From Spirochaetia bacterium (GTDB lineage: Bacteria > Spirochaetota > Spirochaetia > Treponematales > Breznakiellaceae), in the NCBI GenBank assembly GCA_025997675.1, contig BNUX01000064.1, positions 1 through 16,443 on the forward strand: a DNA stretch of 16,443 bases. The letters run 5' to 3'. A model generated the notes under the pieces. That model was not told the origin of the DNA. It searched no databases and saw nothing but the letters and a program-made list of their open reading frames with translations. Both the position numbers and the translations under genes were made by a program. Positions 5,948 through 13,621 of this stretch are shown piece by piece (within the stretch, counting starts at the first letter, position 1; each line of letters begins with the position of its first letter).

Positions 5948-7741
5948 TTACCCCCGCCCATGCCGCTCCGCGCCCGGTGACGCGGGCTTTATCGCCGGGT
6001 CATCCGGGGTGTTCCGGGAAAAGGTGCAGGCCCGGCGGGCGGCATCTTCAGGGAGGGTGGCAAAGGCGCAGAAGTCCTTCATTTCGATGGAGTTTACCAG
6101 CCGCCCCGGTACGCCCCCGGCGCGTCCCAGCAGAGCTGCCACATCCCGTGCGCTGGCGCCATGACGCCGGCCCAGGCCCACGTATACCCGTGCGCCGCTC
6201 AGATCCCCCGCCGGGCCGTGTTTGCCCCGCGCCGTCGGTCCCGGGTGCATGGCTGCCGAACCTTTGGTTCGCAGTTTGCCCTTTCCCAGCCGTTGTTTTA
6301 CGTCCAGTTCCCGCTGGGGAACTTCGGTGAGTTCGGTGATGGTACCGTAACGGGATGGGTCCAGCTTTTCCCCAAAGGCCATGGCGATAAGAGCCTCCAC
6401 CGCCGTTTCCGCCCCCAGCTTTTTTACCAGTTTCCGCCCCAGCCGGGTTTGGGGCAGCGTGGGTAAGGCCGCCGGTTCAGCATCGCTGCCCGCCGGAATT
6501 TCACCGTCAAGCGCCGGTTCCGGGATGGTGTCCAGTATGGCCTTGAGGATGCGGTTCTCCAAAGCCTTGGTTACCGATGAAACCGCTGGGGCCTTCATCC
6601 AATTAATCCTGCTGCCCAGGGTTCGTTCTATATTATGGGACAGGTGGCTGATACGCCCCCGCTCGGAAGGCAGCGCCAGGCTGATGGCGGCGCCGCTTCG
6701 GCCTGCCCGGCCCGTGCGGCCTATGCGGTGGATGTAGGTTTCCCGGTCATTGGGAAGGTCCCAGTTGATTACGTGGGTAAGCCGCTCTATGTCCAGGCCC
6801 CGGGCGGCCACATCGGTGGCTACCAGAATGGAAACTTCACCGCTGGCGGTCCCATACCGGGCGCGGAAACGGCGCAGGGTCCGTTCACGGGCTTCCTGGG
6901 TAAGGTCCCCGTGGATGGCCTCCGCAGAATAGCCCCCCTCGGAGAGCCGCCGGGACAGTTCGTCGGCGCCGGCCTTGGTGGCGCAGAAGACGAGGCCGTA
7001 GAAACTTTCCGCGCTGTCGATGAGGCGGCGCAGGGCTTCCAGGCGGTCTTCCTTTTTGAGCACCAGGTAGTATTGGTCCACCAGGGGCTTTTCATCCTCC
7101 GGGGCGGTGTCCTCCAGGATATCTACCGCGCCGATATGCTCCCGGACTATTTTCAGGATCCCCTCGGGCATGGTGGCGGAAAACAGGGCCACCCGGCGGT
7201 CGCTCTTTACACTCTTGAGGATAAGCTCTACATCCTCGATAAAGCCCATGTCCAGCATTTCGTCCGCCTCATCCAGGATGAACCAGTCGATGGCGGAAAG
7301 GTCCAGCACCTTCCGGTCCATGAGGTCCATGATACGGCCGGGGGTGCCCACCACGATTTCGGTGCCCCGCTTGAGGTCCATGATTTGGTTCCGGATGGAG
7401 GCCCCGCCGTAAACCGCGGTGATCCGGGGTATAGCGGAGGAGGCATAGGAGGCGATTTCCTTGGCAACCTGGAGGGCCAGCTCACGGGTAGGGGTCAGGA
7501 TCAGCGCACGGGGGGCGTGGCCGCTCTGCCGCAGCCGCTCCACCAGGGGGAGGCCGAAGGCGGCGGTCTTGCCGGTACCGGTACGGGCCTTGACGATCAG
7601 GTGGCCCTGATCCGCCAGGAGGCGGGGGAGGGCGATGCTCTGTATGGAACTGGGGGCGGTGAATCCCTTGCGGGTCAGGGCTCCTAAAATGTCATCGGAT
7701 AAACCAAATGAAGAAAACGGGTGGGTAGTGTCGATGGTCAT
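5948..7741 (-). CDS. DEAD-box ATP-dependent RNA helicase with DbpA-type RNA-binding domain
   Basis: A 597-residue helicase (counting from ATG 7741) of the DeaD/CsdA/DbpA group, which unwinds short RNA duplexes in ribosome assembly or RNA decay. Motifs in order: Q motif in FSSFGLSDDI..SSIQ (9-34), motif I ARTGTGKT (52-59), Ia PTRELALQ (84-91), Ib TPGR (133-136), II DEAD (157-160), III SAT (188-190), V ATDVAARGLD (308-317) and VI HRIGRTGR (338-345). A linker follows, then a DbpA RNA-binding fold at about 518-576 (ARVYVGLGRRHGASARDVAA...SIEMKDFCAF). The tail is basic. The frame continues upstream to a TTG at 7822, but ATG 7741, just before the Q-motif region, fits the family better. No Shine-Dalgarno sequence is visible, and oddly a perfect TATAAT abuts the ATG. 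It is divergent from the transporter gene. Confidence 0.92.
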   Translation of the reverse strand: MTIDTTHPFSSFGLSDDILGALTRKGFTAPSSIQSIALPRLLADQGHLIVKARTGTGKTAAFGLPLVERLRQSGHAPRALILTPTRELALQVAKEIASYASSAIPRITAVYGGASIRNQIMDLKRGTEIVVGTPGRIMDLMDRKVLDLSAIDWFILDEADEMLDMGFIEDVELILKSVKSDRRVALFSATMPEGILKIVREHIGAVDILEDTAPEDEKPLVDQYYLVLKKEDRLEALRRLIDSAESFYGLVFCATKAGADELSRRLSEGGYSAEAIHGDLTQEARERTLRRFRARYGTASGEVSILVATDVAARGLDIERLTHVINWDLPNDRETYIHRIGRTGRAGRSGAAISLALPSERGRISHLSHNIERTLGSRINWMKAPAVSSVTKALENRILKAILDTIPEPALDGEIPAGSDAEPAALPTLPQTRLGRKLVKKLGAETAVEALIAMAFGEKLDPSRYGTITELTEVPQRELDVKQRLGKGKLRTKGSAAMHPGPTARGKHGPAGDLSGARVYVGLGRRHGASARDVAALLGRAGGVPGRLVNSIEMKDFCAFATLPEDAARRACTFSRNTPDDPAIKPASPGAERHGRG

Positions 7742-7821
7742 ATTATATGGTAACAGATGCGGAATATTCCGTCTAGTGCCGGAGTTGCGTAGTATTCTTA
7801 ATACGGGTATGCTGTTTTGCA
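7742..7821. promoter_or_regulatory. Divergent helicase/transporter control region with two palindromes
   Basis: This 80-bp intergenic stretch holds a perfect 12-bp palindrome, CGGAATATTCCG (7760-7771), and an inverted repeat GTATT-CTT-AATAC (7792-7804). Toward the transporter, TTGCGT (7785-7790) and TATGCT (7808-7813) are 17 bp apart. The second inverted repeat lies between these two boxes, where a bound repressor would block polymerase. Toward the helicase, TATAAT (7747-7742) touches the ATG and lacks a good -35. Which boxes are used cannot be decided by reading alone. Confidence 0.4.
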
Positions 7822-8700
7822 ATGAAACGTGAAAATAGCGGACAGGGGGCGGTTTTTTGCTGCGCCATGCTATGGAGCACCAGCGGCTTATTCATCAAAC
7901 TGGTGGATTGGCATCCTTTGCTAATCGCCGGGTCCCGGAGTTTTTTGGCGGCCCTGGTACTGCTTGCGGTGCGGATGTTCCGGTCCCCCCGGAAGAGGGT
8001 TCTGCGGGGCCTTGGAAACCGCAGTTCGGCCTTCTATACCATTGCGGCGGGATTCGCCTATGCCCTCACCATGATTACCTTTGTAGTTGCCAATAAACAT
8101 ACCTCATCGGCAAACGTTATCCTGTTGCAGTACAGCGCCCCCATATGGGCAGCCCTCCTGGGCTGGGTAATTGCCGGGGAGCAGCCCCACTGGGAGCATT
8201 GGGGGGCCCTGGTTTGTATGGCCGGGGGGATGCTGCTGTTTTTTAAGGACGGCCTTTCCGGGGGGGGATTTTTTGGGGATAGCCTCGCCATTTTTTCCGG
8301 GATATGCTTTGGAGCCAATTCGGTATTTATGCGGATGATCAAAGAGGGGGACCCGGCGGATGCCATGCTCCTTTCCCACATTTTTACCGCCCTCTTCAGC
8401 ATACCCTTCTTTTTTATCTACCCCCCGGTGATAACGGGCGCTTCGGTTTTGGCGATTGTTTTTATGGGGTTTATTCAGATTGGGGTGGCGTCCCTGCTGT
8501 TCGCCTATGGGATCAAGCGGATTACGGCGGTTCAGGCGATGCTGACTGCGACCATTGAGCCGGTGATGAACCCGGTATGGGTGCTCCTGGTGACCGGGGA
8601 ACGGCCCACCCCGTGGGCCCTGCTTGGGGGCGGCATTATTGTTGCGGCGGTGGTGGCGTCGTTACTGGTAGGGAAGCGGCGGGAGCTTTCCGCAGGGTAA
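7822..8700 (+). CDS. EamA/DMT-superfamily transporter
   Basis: A 292-residue inner-membrane protein with about ten hydrophobic segments in two EamA-type repeats, roughly residues 8-140 and 148-284. The repeats show the family's equivalent signatures: LLQYSAPIWAALLGWVIAGE (101-120) and LTATIEPVMNPVWVLLVTGE (241-260), each ending in a conserved Glu before the next helix. The N-terminus starts near the first helix (AMLWSTSGLFIKL), typical of this family. Members export or import small metabolites such as amino acids or their derivatives, and the substrate cannot be predicted here. The ATG at 7822 has no Shine-Dalgarno sequence, and a -10-like TATGCT ends eight bases before it, suggesting a leaderless transcript. 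Its last 65 bases overlap the convergent outer-membrane gene. Confidence 0.92.
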   Translation: MKRENSGQGAVFCCAMLWSTSGLFIKLVDWHPLLIAGSRSFLAALVLLAVRMFRSPRKRVLRGLGNRSSAFYTIAAGFAYALTMITFVVANKHTSSANVILLQYSAPIWAALLGWVIAGEQPHWEHWGALVCMAGGMLLFFKDGLSGGGFFGDSLAIFSGICFGANSVFMRMIKEGDPADAMLLSHIFTALFSIPFFFIYPPVITGASVLAIVFMGFIQIGVASLLFAYGIKRITAVQAMLTATIEPVMNPVWVLLVTGERPTPWALLGGGIIVAAVVASLLVGKRRELSAG

Positions 8701-9712
8701 CATGGTGCAGGGTATGGGAAAACATAAGATTAAAGGTGATATCCGCACCTTGATGGGTAAAGGGGTCCTCTTCCAGATAAAATTGCCAGCTAAAATCCTG
8801 GCGGCTGCCGGGAGGAGTCCGAACCGTGAAACCCACCAATAGATTGGTTTGCGGCCGAGAATAATACGCATTGCCGGATAGGGGGGAGGTCTTTATATTC
8901 ATCTGAAGGTTAAGTGAAAAAACATGCCACGGATGGATTTCCACGCCGACTAATCCGTTGAACATCGGATTGGACTTCATGTTAAAGGGCAGTACCCCCC
9001 CTGCCTGGGCGTACAGGGTCAGAAACCGCCACACCCGTATATCCGAAAGTATCCCAAGCCCCATATCAGGATATCCGGAACCACTCAAGGCTTTGAGGGA
9101 GCCGGAGGGTATTTTGAACGCACCAAGAAAGGCGAGGGAAATCCGGGGTATTTCAAAAAAAGTCCACTTCGCCCAGAGGTCAATATCGCCAAAGGAAACG
9201 ACCTCCTCATTAAGGAAAAACCGAATGCCGTTGTCGTTAGGCATATTGATATACAGTTGATTTTGTAAAAAGAATTCCCTTCCTCCGTTGAGAAAACCAA
9301 ATGTCCGGTGAAAACCCTCCACCAGGGGATCCAAAAAACCATTGTAATAAGCGATGAGCCGTATGTCCATACCGGCTTGTATTTCCCGTAGCGGATTAAA
9401 CGAAAAGCCCAGTTCACCAACGGTACTTTCATAATCCCGGTGAATGTTTTGTTTGTCATAGGTCCGCACACCGGATTCGGGGAACGCGCTGTTTTCTACA
9501 TAGTGTATGTCCTGAACAACGTATGTCGAGAAATGATAGCGAAGGTCGTATTGTTCACCGGTTCTTGCCGGCAGGGAAGGGAAATTGTAGTGAATCAAAT
9601 AGGGCAAATACAAGTTTTTACCGTACAGAGGACCCGTATCAATGCCAAAGACCGGCAGAATGCAGAACAACATTTCGAAGAAAATAAGCCATTGTTTCCG
9701 CTTCACCCGCAT
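8636..9712 (-). CDS. DUF3187-like outer-membrane beta-barrel protein
   Basis: A 358-residue exported protein. The N-terminus (MRVKRKQWLIFFEMLFCILPVFG) is a typical signal peptide. The mature part opens with PLYGKNLYLPYLIHYNFPSL, resembling DUF3187 proteins, and continues as alternating aromatic/polar stretches expected of beta strands (NGIRFFLNEEVVSFGDIDLWAKW split over about 175-200; GVEIHPWHVFSLNLQMNIK). Function unknown. The open frame extends to 9973 but that part overlaps the etfB promoter and lacks a signal peptide. Two starts compete: ATG 9712, hard against AAGGGG, and GTG 9706, which has better spacing (seven bases). The last 15 or so residues are Pro-rich (ASLPVTTPPPPQQ) and are encoded antisense to the end of the transporter gene, an unusual ending for a barrel whose final strand normally closes with an aromatic residue. 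Confidence 0.78.
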   Translation of the reverse strand: MRVKRKQWLIFFEMLFCILPVFGIDTGPLYGKNLYLPYLIHYNFPSLPARTGEQYDLRYHFSTYVVQDIHYVENSAFPESGVRTYDKQNIHRDYESTVGELGFSFNPLREIQAGMDIRLIAYYNGFLDPLVEGFHRTFGFLNGGREFFLQNQLYINMPNDNGIRFFLNEEVVSFGDIDLWAKWTFFEIPRISLAFLGAFKIPSGSLKALSGSGYPDMGLGILSDIRVWRFLTLYAQAGGVLPFNMKSNPMFNGLVGVEIHPWHVFSLNLQMNIKTSPLSGNAYYSRPQTNLLVGFTVRTPPGSRQDFSWQFYLEEDPFTHQGADITFNLMFSHTLHHVTLRKAPAASLPVTTPPPPQQ

Positions 9713-9734
9713 TCCCCTTTTTTTGACTTTTTTA

Positions 9735-9763
9735 CTAATACTATACTTTGCCGTATATGTCGA
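9735..9763 (-). promoter_or_regulatory. Promoter for the DUF3187-like gene
   Basis: On the minus strand TCGACA (9763-9758; 5 of 6) is followed after 17 bp by TATTAG (9740-9735; 4 of 6), with an overlapping TATAGT (9746-9741) as an alternative -10. A start near 9728 would leave a short A-rich leader ending in AAGGGG before the start codon. Confidence 0.4.
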
Positions 9764-9862
9764 CCCAGGACCTGAACCGGGCCATGAAAGAATCAGAGAA
9801 AAGTATTGAGATATATTAATTAAGTAATCAGGCCCAATATCGACAAAATAGCGAAAAGTGTC

Positions 9863-9891
9863 TTGTAAAACCTTCATATCCCGGATATCAT
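9863..9891 (+). promoter_or_regulatory. Promoter of the etfB-etfA-acd operon
   Basis: TTGTAA (9863-9868; 4 of 6) and TATCAT (9886-9891; 5 of 6) are 17 bp apart. The transcript would begin near 9898 and carry GAGGAG (9906-9911), six bases before the etfB ATG. No terminator or other promoter is seen between etfB and the end of the dehydrogenase gene. Confidence 0.5.
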
Positions 9892-9917
9892 GGGTAACAT
9901 CTTTTGAGGAGAACGAA

Positions 9918-10748
9918 ATGGCTTTGAATATCATCGTGTTGGTTAAGCAGGTTCCGGACACCCAAAATATCACCGGTCAGGCTATGAAGGAAGACGGTAC
10001 GGTTAACCGCGCCGCCCTGCCGGCGATATTTAACCCCGAGGACCTTTACGGCCTTGAGGCGGCGCTGCTGCTTAAGGACCGGTTTCCGGGAACTAAGGTG
10101 AGCGTGATCTCCATGGGCCCCCCGGCGGCAGCGACGGTCCTGAAGGAATGTCTCTATCGTGGCGCCGACTTTACCGCCCTGGTGTCCGACCGGGGCTTTG
10201 CCGGGGCGGATACCCTGGCCACATCCTATGCCCTTAAATGCGCCATCGAACGGGTAGGCGCCTGCGATCTGGTGTTCTGCGGCAGGCAGGCCATAGACGG
10301 GGATACCGCCCAGGTGGGTCCCCAAACCGCCGAAAAACTGGGGATTAACCAAATTACCTGTGTTTCCAGGATTGAGAACGTAGACCCCGCCAGGAAGGAA
10401 ATCATCGCGGTACGTTCTATAGAAGGGGGATGGGAAAAGGTGAAGGCCGCGTTCCCGGTACTGGTTACTTTCACCGATGAAGGCGAAGCCCCCCGGCCTG
10501 CTTCGGCTAAGCGGCTTATGACCCACAAGAACGCCGCTCCGGCCCCCGACGGCACAGCCCTGGCGCTCTGGGATATTCCGGCCATCAAGGCGGACCCCAG
10601 CCAGTGCGGCCTTTCCGGTTCTCCCACCAAGGTAAAGACTATCAATTCGGTGGTTCTGACCGCGGGGGAAATCAAATACATCCTGCCCAGCGAGCAGGGA
10701 ATTACGGAACTGGTCCACGAACTTATCGCGGACCATACCCTGGGTTAA
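9918..10748 (+). CDS. etfB: Electron transfer flavoprotein beta subunit
   Basis: A 276-residue cytoplasmic protein that pairs with EtfA to shuttle electrons between acyl-CoA dehydrogenase and an acceptor. Family landmarks: the opening strand MALNIIVLVKQVPDTQ (1-16), NPEDLYGLEAALLLKD (39-54), GADTLATSY (96-104) and the nucleotide-binding segment CGRQAIDGDTAQVGPQ (121-136), which in canonical Etf holds AMP and in bifurcating Etf a second FAD. The sequence style (MGPPAA, SDRGFAGADTLATSY, CGRQAIDGDTAQVGP) resembles the Etf group found with butyryl-CoA dehydrogenases of anaerobes. The start at ATG 9918 is set by GAGGAG at 9906-9911 and the conserved N-terminus. The frame's upstream extension to 9858 has no support. 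etfA follows after 20 bases. Confidence 0.95.
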   Translation: MALNIIVLVKQVPDTQNITGQAMKEDGTVNRAALPAIFNPEDLYGLEAALLLKDRFPGTKVSVISMGPPAAATVLKECLYRGADFTALVSDRGFAGADTLATSYALKCAIERVGACDLVFCGRQAIDGDTAQVGPQTAEKLGINQITCVSRIENVDPARKEIIAVRSIEGGWEKVKAAFPVLVTFTDEGEAPRPASAKRLMTHKNAAPAPDGTALALWDIPAIKADPSQCGLSGSPTKVKTINSVVLTAGEIKYILPSEQGITELVHELIADHTLG

Positions 10749-10768
10749 GGATAACAGGAGCAATATAC

Positions 10769-11782
10769 ATGAGTAATGATGCAAGCGTAATGGTATATAT
10801 CCAGCAGGACAGCGGGAAACTGGCGGAGGTGAGCCTGGAACTGGTTTCCAAAGCCCGTGAGCTGGCGGACAAACTGGGTGTCGGCGTCAGCGCCGCCCTC
10901 TTTGGCGAAAAGGTTTCCCAGGAGGTCCCCCGTCTGGCGAGCCTTGGGGCGGACACGGTCTACCTCTACGAGGAGCCGAAGCTCAAACACTACACCCCTA
11001 TCCCTTACACTAAATTGATGATCCAGGTCATCACCGACTACAAACCGCAAATCGTCCTCTACGGCGCAACCACCACCGGCCGGGATCTTGCGCCCCGGGT
11101 GGCATCCTATCTCAAGGTAGGGCTCACTGCGGACTGTACGGATCTGCAAATCGGGGACCACAAACAGGGAGAGAAGGAATACAAAAACATCCTCTACCAA
11201 ATCCGGCCCGCATTCGGCGGCAACATCATTGCTACCATCGTGTGCCCGGAGAAGAAGCCCCAAATGTCCACGGTCCGGGAAGGGGTGATGCGGATGAACA
11301 TCCCGGACACGTCCCGAAAGGCCGCTATCGTTACGGTTCCTGCGAGCTTCGACGCCGCAGATTTCCCCTCAGAGATTATCGACCGGGTGCTGGAGGAAAA
11401 GACCGTCAACCTCAAGGGCGCGAACATCATTGTTGCAGGGGGCTTCGGCGTGGGGAGCAGGGAAAAGTTTCAGCTTATCCGGGACCTGGCGATTACCATC
11501 GGCGCGGAGGTGGGGGCGTCCCGGGCGGCGGTGGACGCGGGCTTTATCGGCAAGGACTATCAGGTGGGGCAGACCGGCACAACCGTGCGGCCCAAGCTCT
11601 ACATCGCCTGCGGTATTTCCGGGGCCATCCAGCACCGGGCGGGCATGGACGGCTCGGCGCGGATCATCGCCATCAACACGGACCCGGAAGCGCCGATTCT
11701 CAGTATCGCCCAGTACGGCATTGTGGGGGACCTTTTTGAGGTGATCCCCCGGATGATCAAGGCCTACAAGGCCAGGGTTTAG
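10769..11782 (+). CDS. etfA: Electron transfer flavoprotein alpha subunit
   Basis: A 337-residue FAD-binding partner of EtfB. The N-terminal half (1-190) is the variable Etf fold, with ALYG-like [17 protein letters not shown] (97-113). The C-terminal FAD domain is complete: AGGFGVGS (223-230), [15 protein letters not shown] (245-259), [18 protein letters not shown] (265-282), ISGAIQH (283-289) and [10 protein letters not shown] (301-310). The start at ATG 10769 follows AGGAG (10756-10760), while the open frame upstream to 10604 overlaps etfB and is not used. No 4Fe-4S ferredoxin domain is fused. The stop TAG overlaps the ribosome-binding site AGAGGAG (11781-11787) of the dehydrogenase gene, pointing to coupled expression of the three proteins. 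Confidence 0.96.
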   Translation: MSNDASVMVYIQQDSGKLAEVSLELVSKARELADKLGVGVSAALFGEKVSQEVPRLASLGADTVYLYEEPKLKHYTPIPYTKLMIQVITDYKPQIVLYGATTTGRDLAPRVASYLKVGLTADCTDLQIGDHKQGEKEYKNILYQIRPAFGGNIIATIVCPEKKPQMSTVREGVMRMNIPDTSRKAAIVTVPASFDAADFPSEIIDRVLEEKTVNLKGANIIVAGGFGVGSREKFQLIRDLAITIGAEVGASRAAVDAGFIGKDYQVGQTGTTVRPKLYIACGISGAIQHRAGMDGSARIIAINTDPEAPILSIAQYGIVGDLFEVIPRMIKAYKARV

Positions 11783-11794
11783 AGGAGCACATAT

Positions 11795-13522
11795 ATGGAA
11801 AACTTTTTAAACGATAACGAGGACATTCTCTTTCATCTGGACCACCTGGACCTGGATAGGATTATCCGCTTCAAAGAAGAGGAGTTTACCCAGGCCGCGC
11901 AGTTTCCCTACGCCCCCAAGGATGCGGCGGACGCCAGGGATTCCTACAAGCGGGTGCTGGGTATCATCGGCGAAATCTGCGGCGAGTTTATTGCCCCCAA
12001 CGCCCCCAGGGTTGACGAGGAAGGCCCTGTGCTGGACCTCGCAACCAACCAGGTAAAACTGAACCCCGCCACCCAAAAAGCCATGGATATGTTTGCCCAG
12101 GCGGACCTGATGGGCTTCTGTATCCCCCGGCGCTACGGCGGCCTTAACATGCCCTCAACAATACTGTGCATCGCCTCGGAGCTCCTCTCCCGTGCGGACG
12201 CATCCTCCCTCAACTTCGGCCTCCAGCAGGATATCGCCGAAACCATCAACAAGTTTGCCTCGGAGGAACAGAAACAAAAGATACTCCCCAAGCTTTGTTC
12301 CGGCGAATGGGACTCTTCAATGATACTAACCGAACCGGATGCGGGGAGCGACTTGCAGGCGGTAAACCTCAAGGCGGTGCAGGGGGATGACGGGCATTGG
12401 TATCTTAGCGGGGTTAAGCGCTTTATCACCAACGGCTGCGGCACCGTCGGCCTGGTCCTGGCCCGCAGTGAAGAGAAAGCCAGGGGCGCACGGGGGCTTT
12501 CGTTTTTCCTCTACGAGCGTGACGATAAGATGATCATCCGCCGCTTGGAACACAAGCTGGGTATCCACGGTTCCCCCACCTGCGAGCTGCAATTCAATAA
12601 GGCCCCCGCAGAATTAGTGGGGGAGCGCCAACGGGGGCTCACCAAGTACACCATGTGGCTCATGAACAACGCCCGGTTGGGCATTGCCGCCCAGGCGGTG
12701 GGCATAGCCGAAGCGGCCTACCGGGAGGCGGATCGGTACGCGGCCAAGCGTATCCAGTTTGACGCCCCGGTGCGGACTTTGCCTGCGGTGTTTGAAATGC
12801 TCACCGAGATGAAGGTTGCCATTGAAGCGGGCCGTTCCCTGCTCTACGAAACCGCCCGTTTTGTGGACTTGAAGGAAGTGCTGGAAGATTTCTCCGAGGC
12901 GCACCCGGATCAGAAGGGGGATATTGTGGAGGATAAGAAGAAGTACGCGAAGCTCGCGGGCTTCTTTACCCCCATGGTGAAGGCCTACGCCACGGAAATG
13001 GCCAACAAGGTTGCCTACGACGCTATTCAGATCCACGGCGGTACCGGTTATATGAAGGAATTCAATGCGGAACGGCACTACCGGGACGCCCGGATCACCA
13101 ACATCTACGAGGGGACCACCCAGTTGCAGGTGGTGGCCGCCATCGGCCCGGTCACTTCCGGCATAGCCCAGTCCATCCTGGACGAATACGACCAGGCGGA
13201 CTATTCCTACGCAAAGGACCTCGCAGCAAAGGTGCGCGCCGCCCGGAAAGTGTTTGACGAGACCCTGGACTACGTGAAGGCCTACAAGGGCGAAGGCCAC
13301 GAACAGTTCCTCAGCTACCATGCCCGGCGGCTTGTGGAAATGGCTACGGACCTGATCATCAGCTACCTGCTTCTGCGGGATGCGGCCCATAGTGATAGGA
13401 AACTCAAGGTGGCGGCCATATTCATTGCCAAGGCGCCTTCCCGGATAGAGGCTAGTCACCGTTTTATCACCGGGGATAACGCAACATTACTGCAATACTA
13501 CGGGGACGTGATCGGGGATTAA
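11795..13522 (+). CDS. Acyl-CoA dehydrogenase, long form with C-terminal extension
   Basis: A 575-residue flavoenzyme that oxidises acyl-CoA to trans-2-enoyl-CoA, or works in reverse with a bifurcating Etf. The core has MILTEPDAGSDL (176-187) in the middle domain, the SGVKRFITNG strand (205-214), NARLGIAAQAVG (292-303), QIHGGTGYMKEF (412-423) and the C-terminal catalytic-base region ITNIYEGTTQLQ (434-445), in which E439 is the expected base, as in medium-chain dehydrogenase. It is about 190 residues longer than the usual 380. There is an N-terminal helical region (1-50), a charged insert (about 355-385, DFSEAHPDQKGDIVEDKKK), and roughly 120 residues after the base, as in the long FadE/DmdC-like class with an extra helical C-terminal domain. 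It is the third gene of the etfBA operon, which identifies its electron partner. The substrate is unknown. Confidence 0.94.
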   Translation: MENFLNDNEDILFHLDHLDLDRIIRFKEEEFTQAAQFPYAPKDAADARDSYKRVLGIIGEICGEFIAPNAPRVDEEGPVLDLATNQVKLNPATQKAMDMFAQADLMGFCIPRRYGGLNMPSTILCIASELLSRADASSLNFGLQQDIAETINKFASEEQKQKILPKLCSGEWDSSMILTEPDAGSDLQAVNLKAVQGDDGHWYLSGVKRFITNGCGTVGLVLARSEEKARGARGLSFFLYERDDKMIIRRLEHKLGIHGSPTCELQFNKAPAELVGERQRGLTKYTMWLMNNARLGIAAQAVGIAEAAYREADRYAAKRIQFDAPVRTLPAVFEMLTEMKVAIEAGRSLLYETARFVDLKEVLEDFSEAHPDQKGDIVEDKKKYAKLAGFFTPMVKAYATEMANKVAYDAIQIHGGTGYMKEFNAERHYRDARITNIYEGTTQLQVVAAIGPVTSGIAQSILDEYDQADYSYAKDLAAKVRAARKVFDETLDYVKAYKGEGHEQFLSYHARRLVEMATDLIISYLLLRDAAHSDRKLKVAAIFIAKAPSRIEASHRFITGDNATLLQYYGDVIGD

Positions 13523-13535
13523 CACGGACTTTCTC

Positions 13536-13570
13536 GTGCCCGTTCCTCCACGTCGGTGAGGGGCGGGCAC
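13536..13570 (+). terminator. Long GC-rich hairpin after acyl-CoA dehydrogenase
   Basis: GTGCCCG (13536-13542) pairs with CGGGCAC (13564-13570), and the pairing continues inward through TTCCT/AGGGG (with G:U pairs) and CAC/GTG to a GTCG loop, about 15 bp with one bulged C. It lies 14 bases after the stop of the operon. No U-tract follows, so it may act as an mRNA-stabilising end, a factor-dependent terminator or a recoding-neutral structure rather than a classical intrinsic terminator. Confidence 0.5.
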
Positions 13571-13609
13571 TCCGGGTCAGTGTCCTTGTTCCCCCCCGAG
13601 AAACTGCCC

Positions 13610-13615
13610 TATACT
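13610..13615 (+). promoter_or_regulatory. -10 box just before the manC start
   Basis: TATACT (13610-13615; 5 of 6) lies six bases before the ATG at 13622, with a poor -35 (TTGTTC, 18-bp spacer). No Shine-Dalgarno sequence exists between them. The expected first transcribed base coincides with the A of ATG. Confidence 0.4.
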
Positions 13616-13621
13616 ATAGCT

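Noticed and set aside
6635..7687. 350-codon open frame antisense to the DEAD-box helicase
   Set aside because: Gly/Pro-rich shadow translation with no family features. The minus strand carries every helicase motif.
9760..9785. Possible tRNA T-arm (CCCGGTTCAGGTCC on the minus strand)
   Set aside because: The loop would be eight bases, and no acceptor, D or anticodon arm can be fitted around it.
9858..9917. Upstream start giving a 20-residue longer EtfB
   Set aside because: The extension overlaps the predicted promoter. GAGGAG and the conserved EtfB N-terminus both point to ATG 9918.
9713..9973. 87-residue N-terminal extension of the outer-membrane protein frame
   Set aside because: It would bury the signal peptide internally and run through the etfB promoter and start region.
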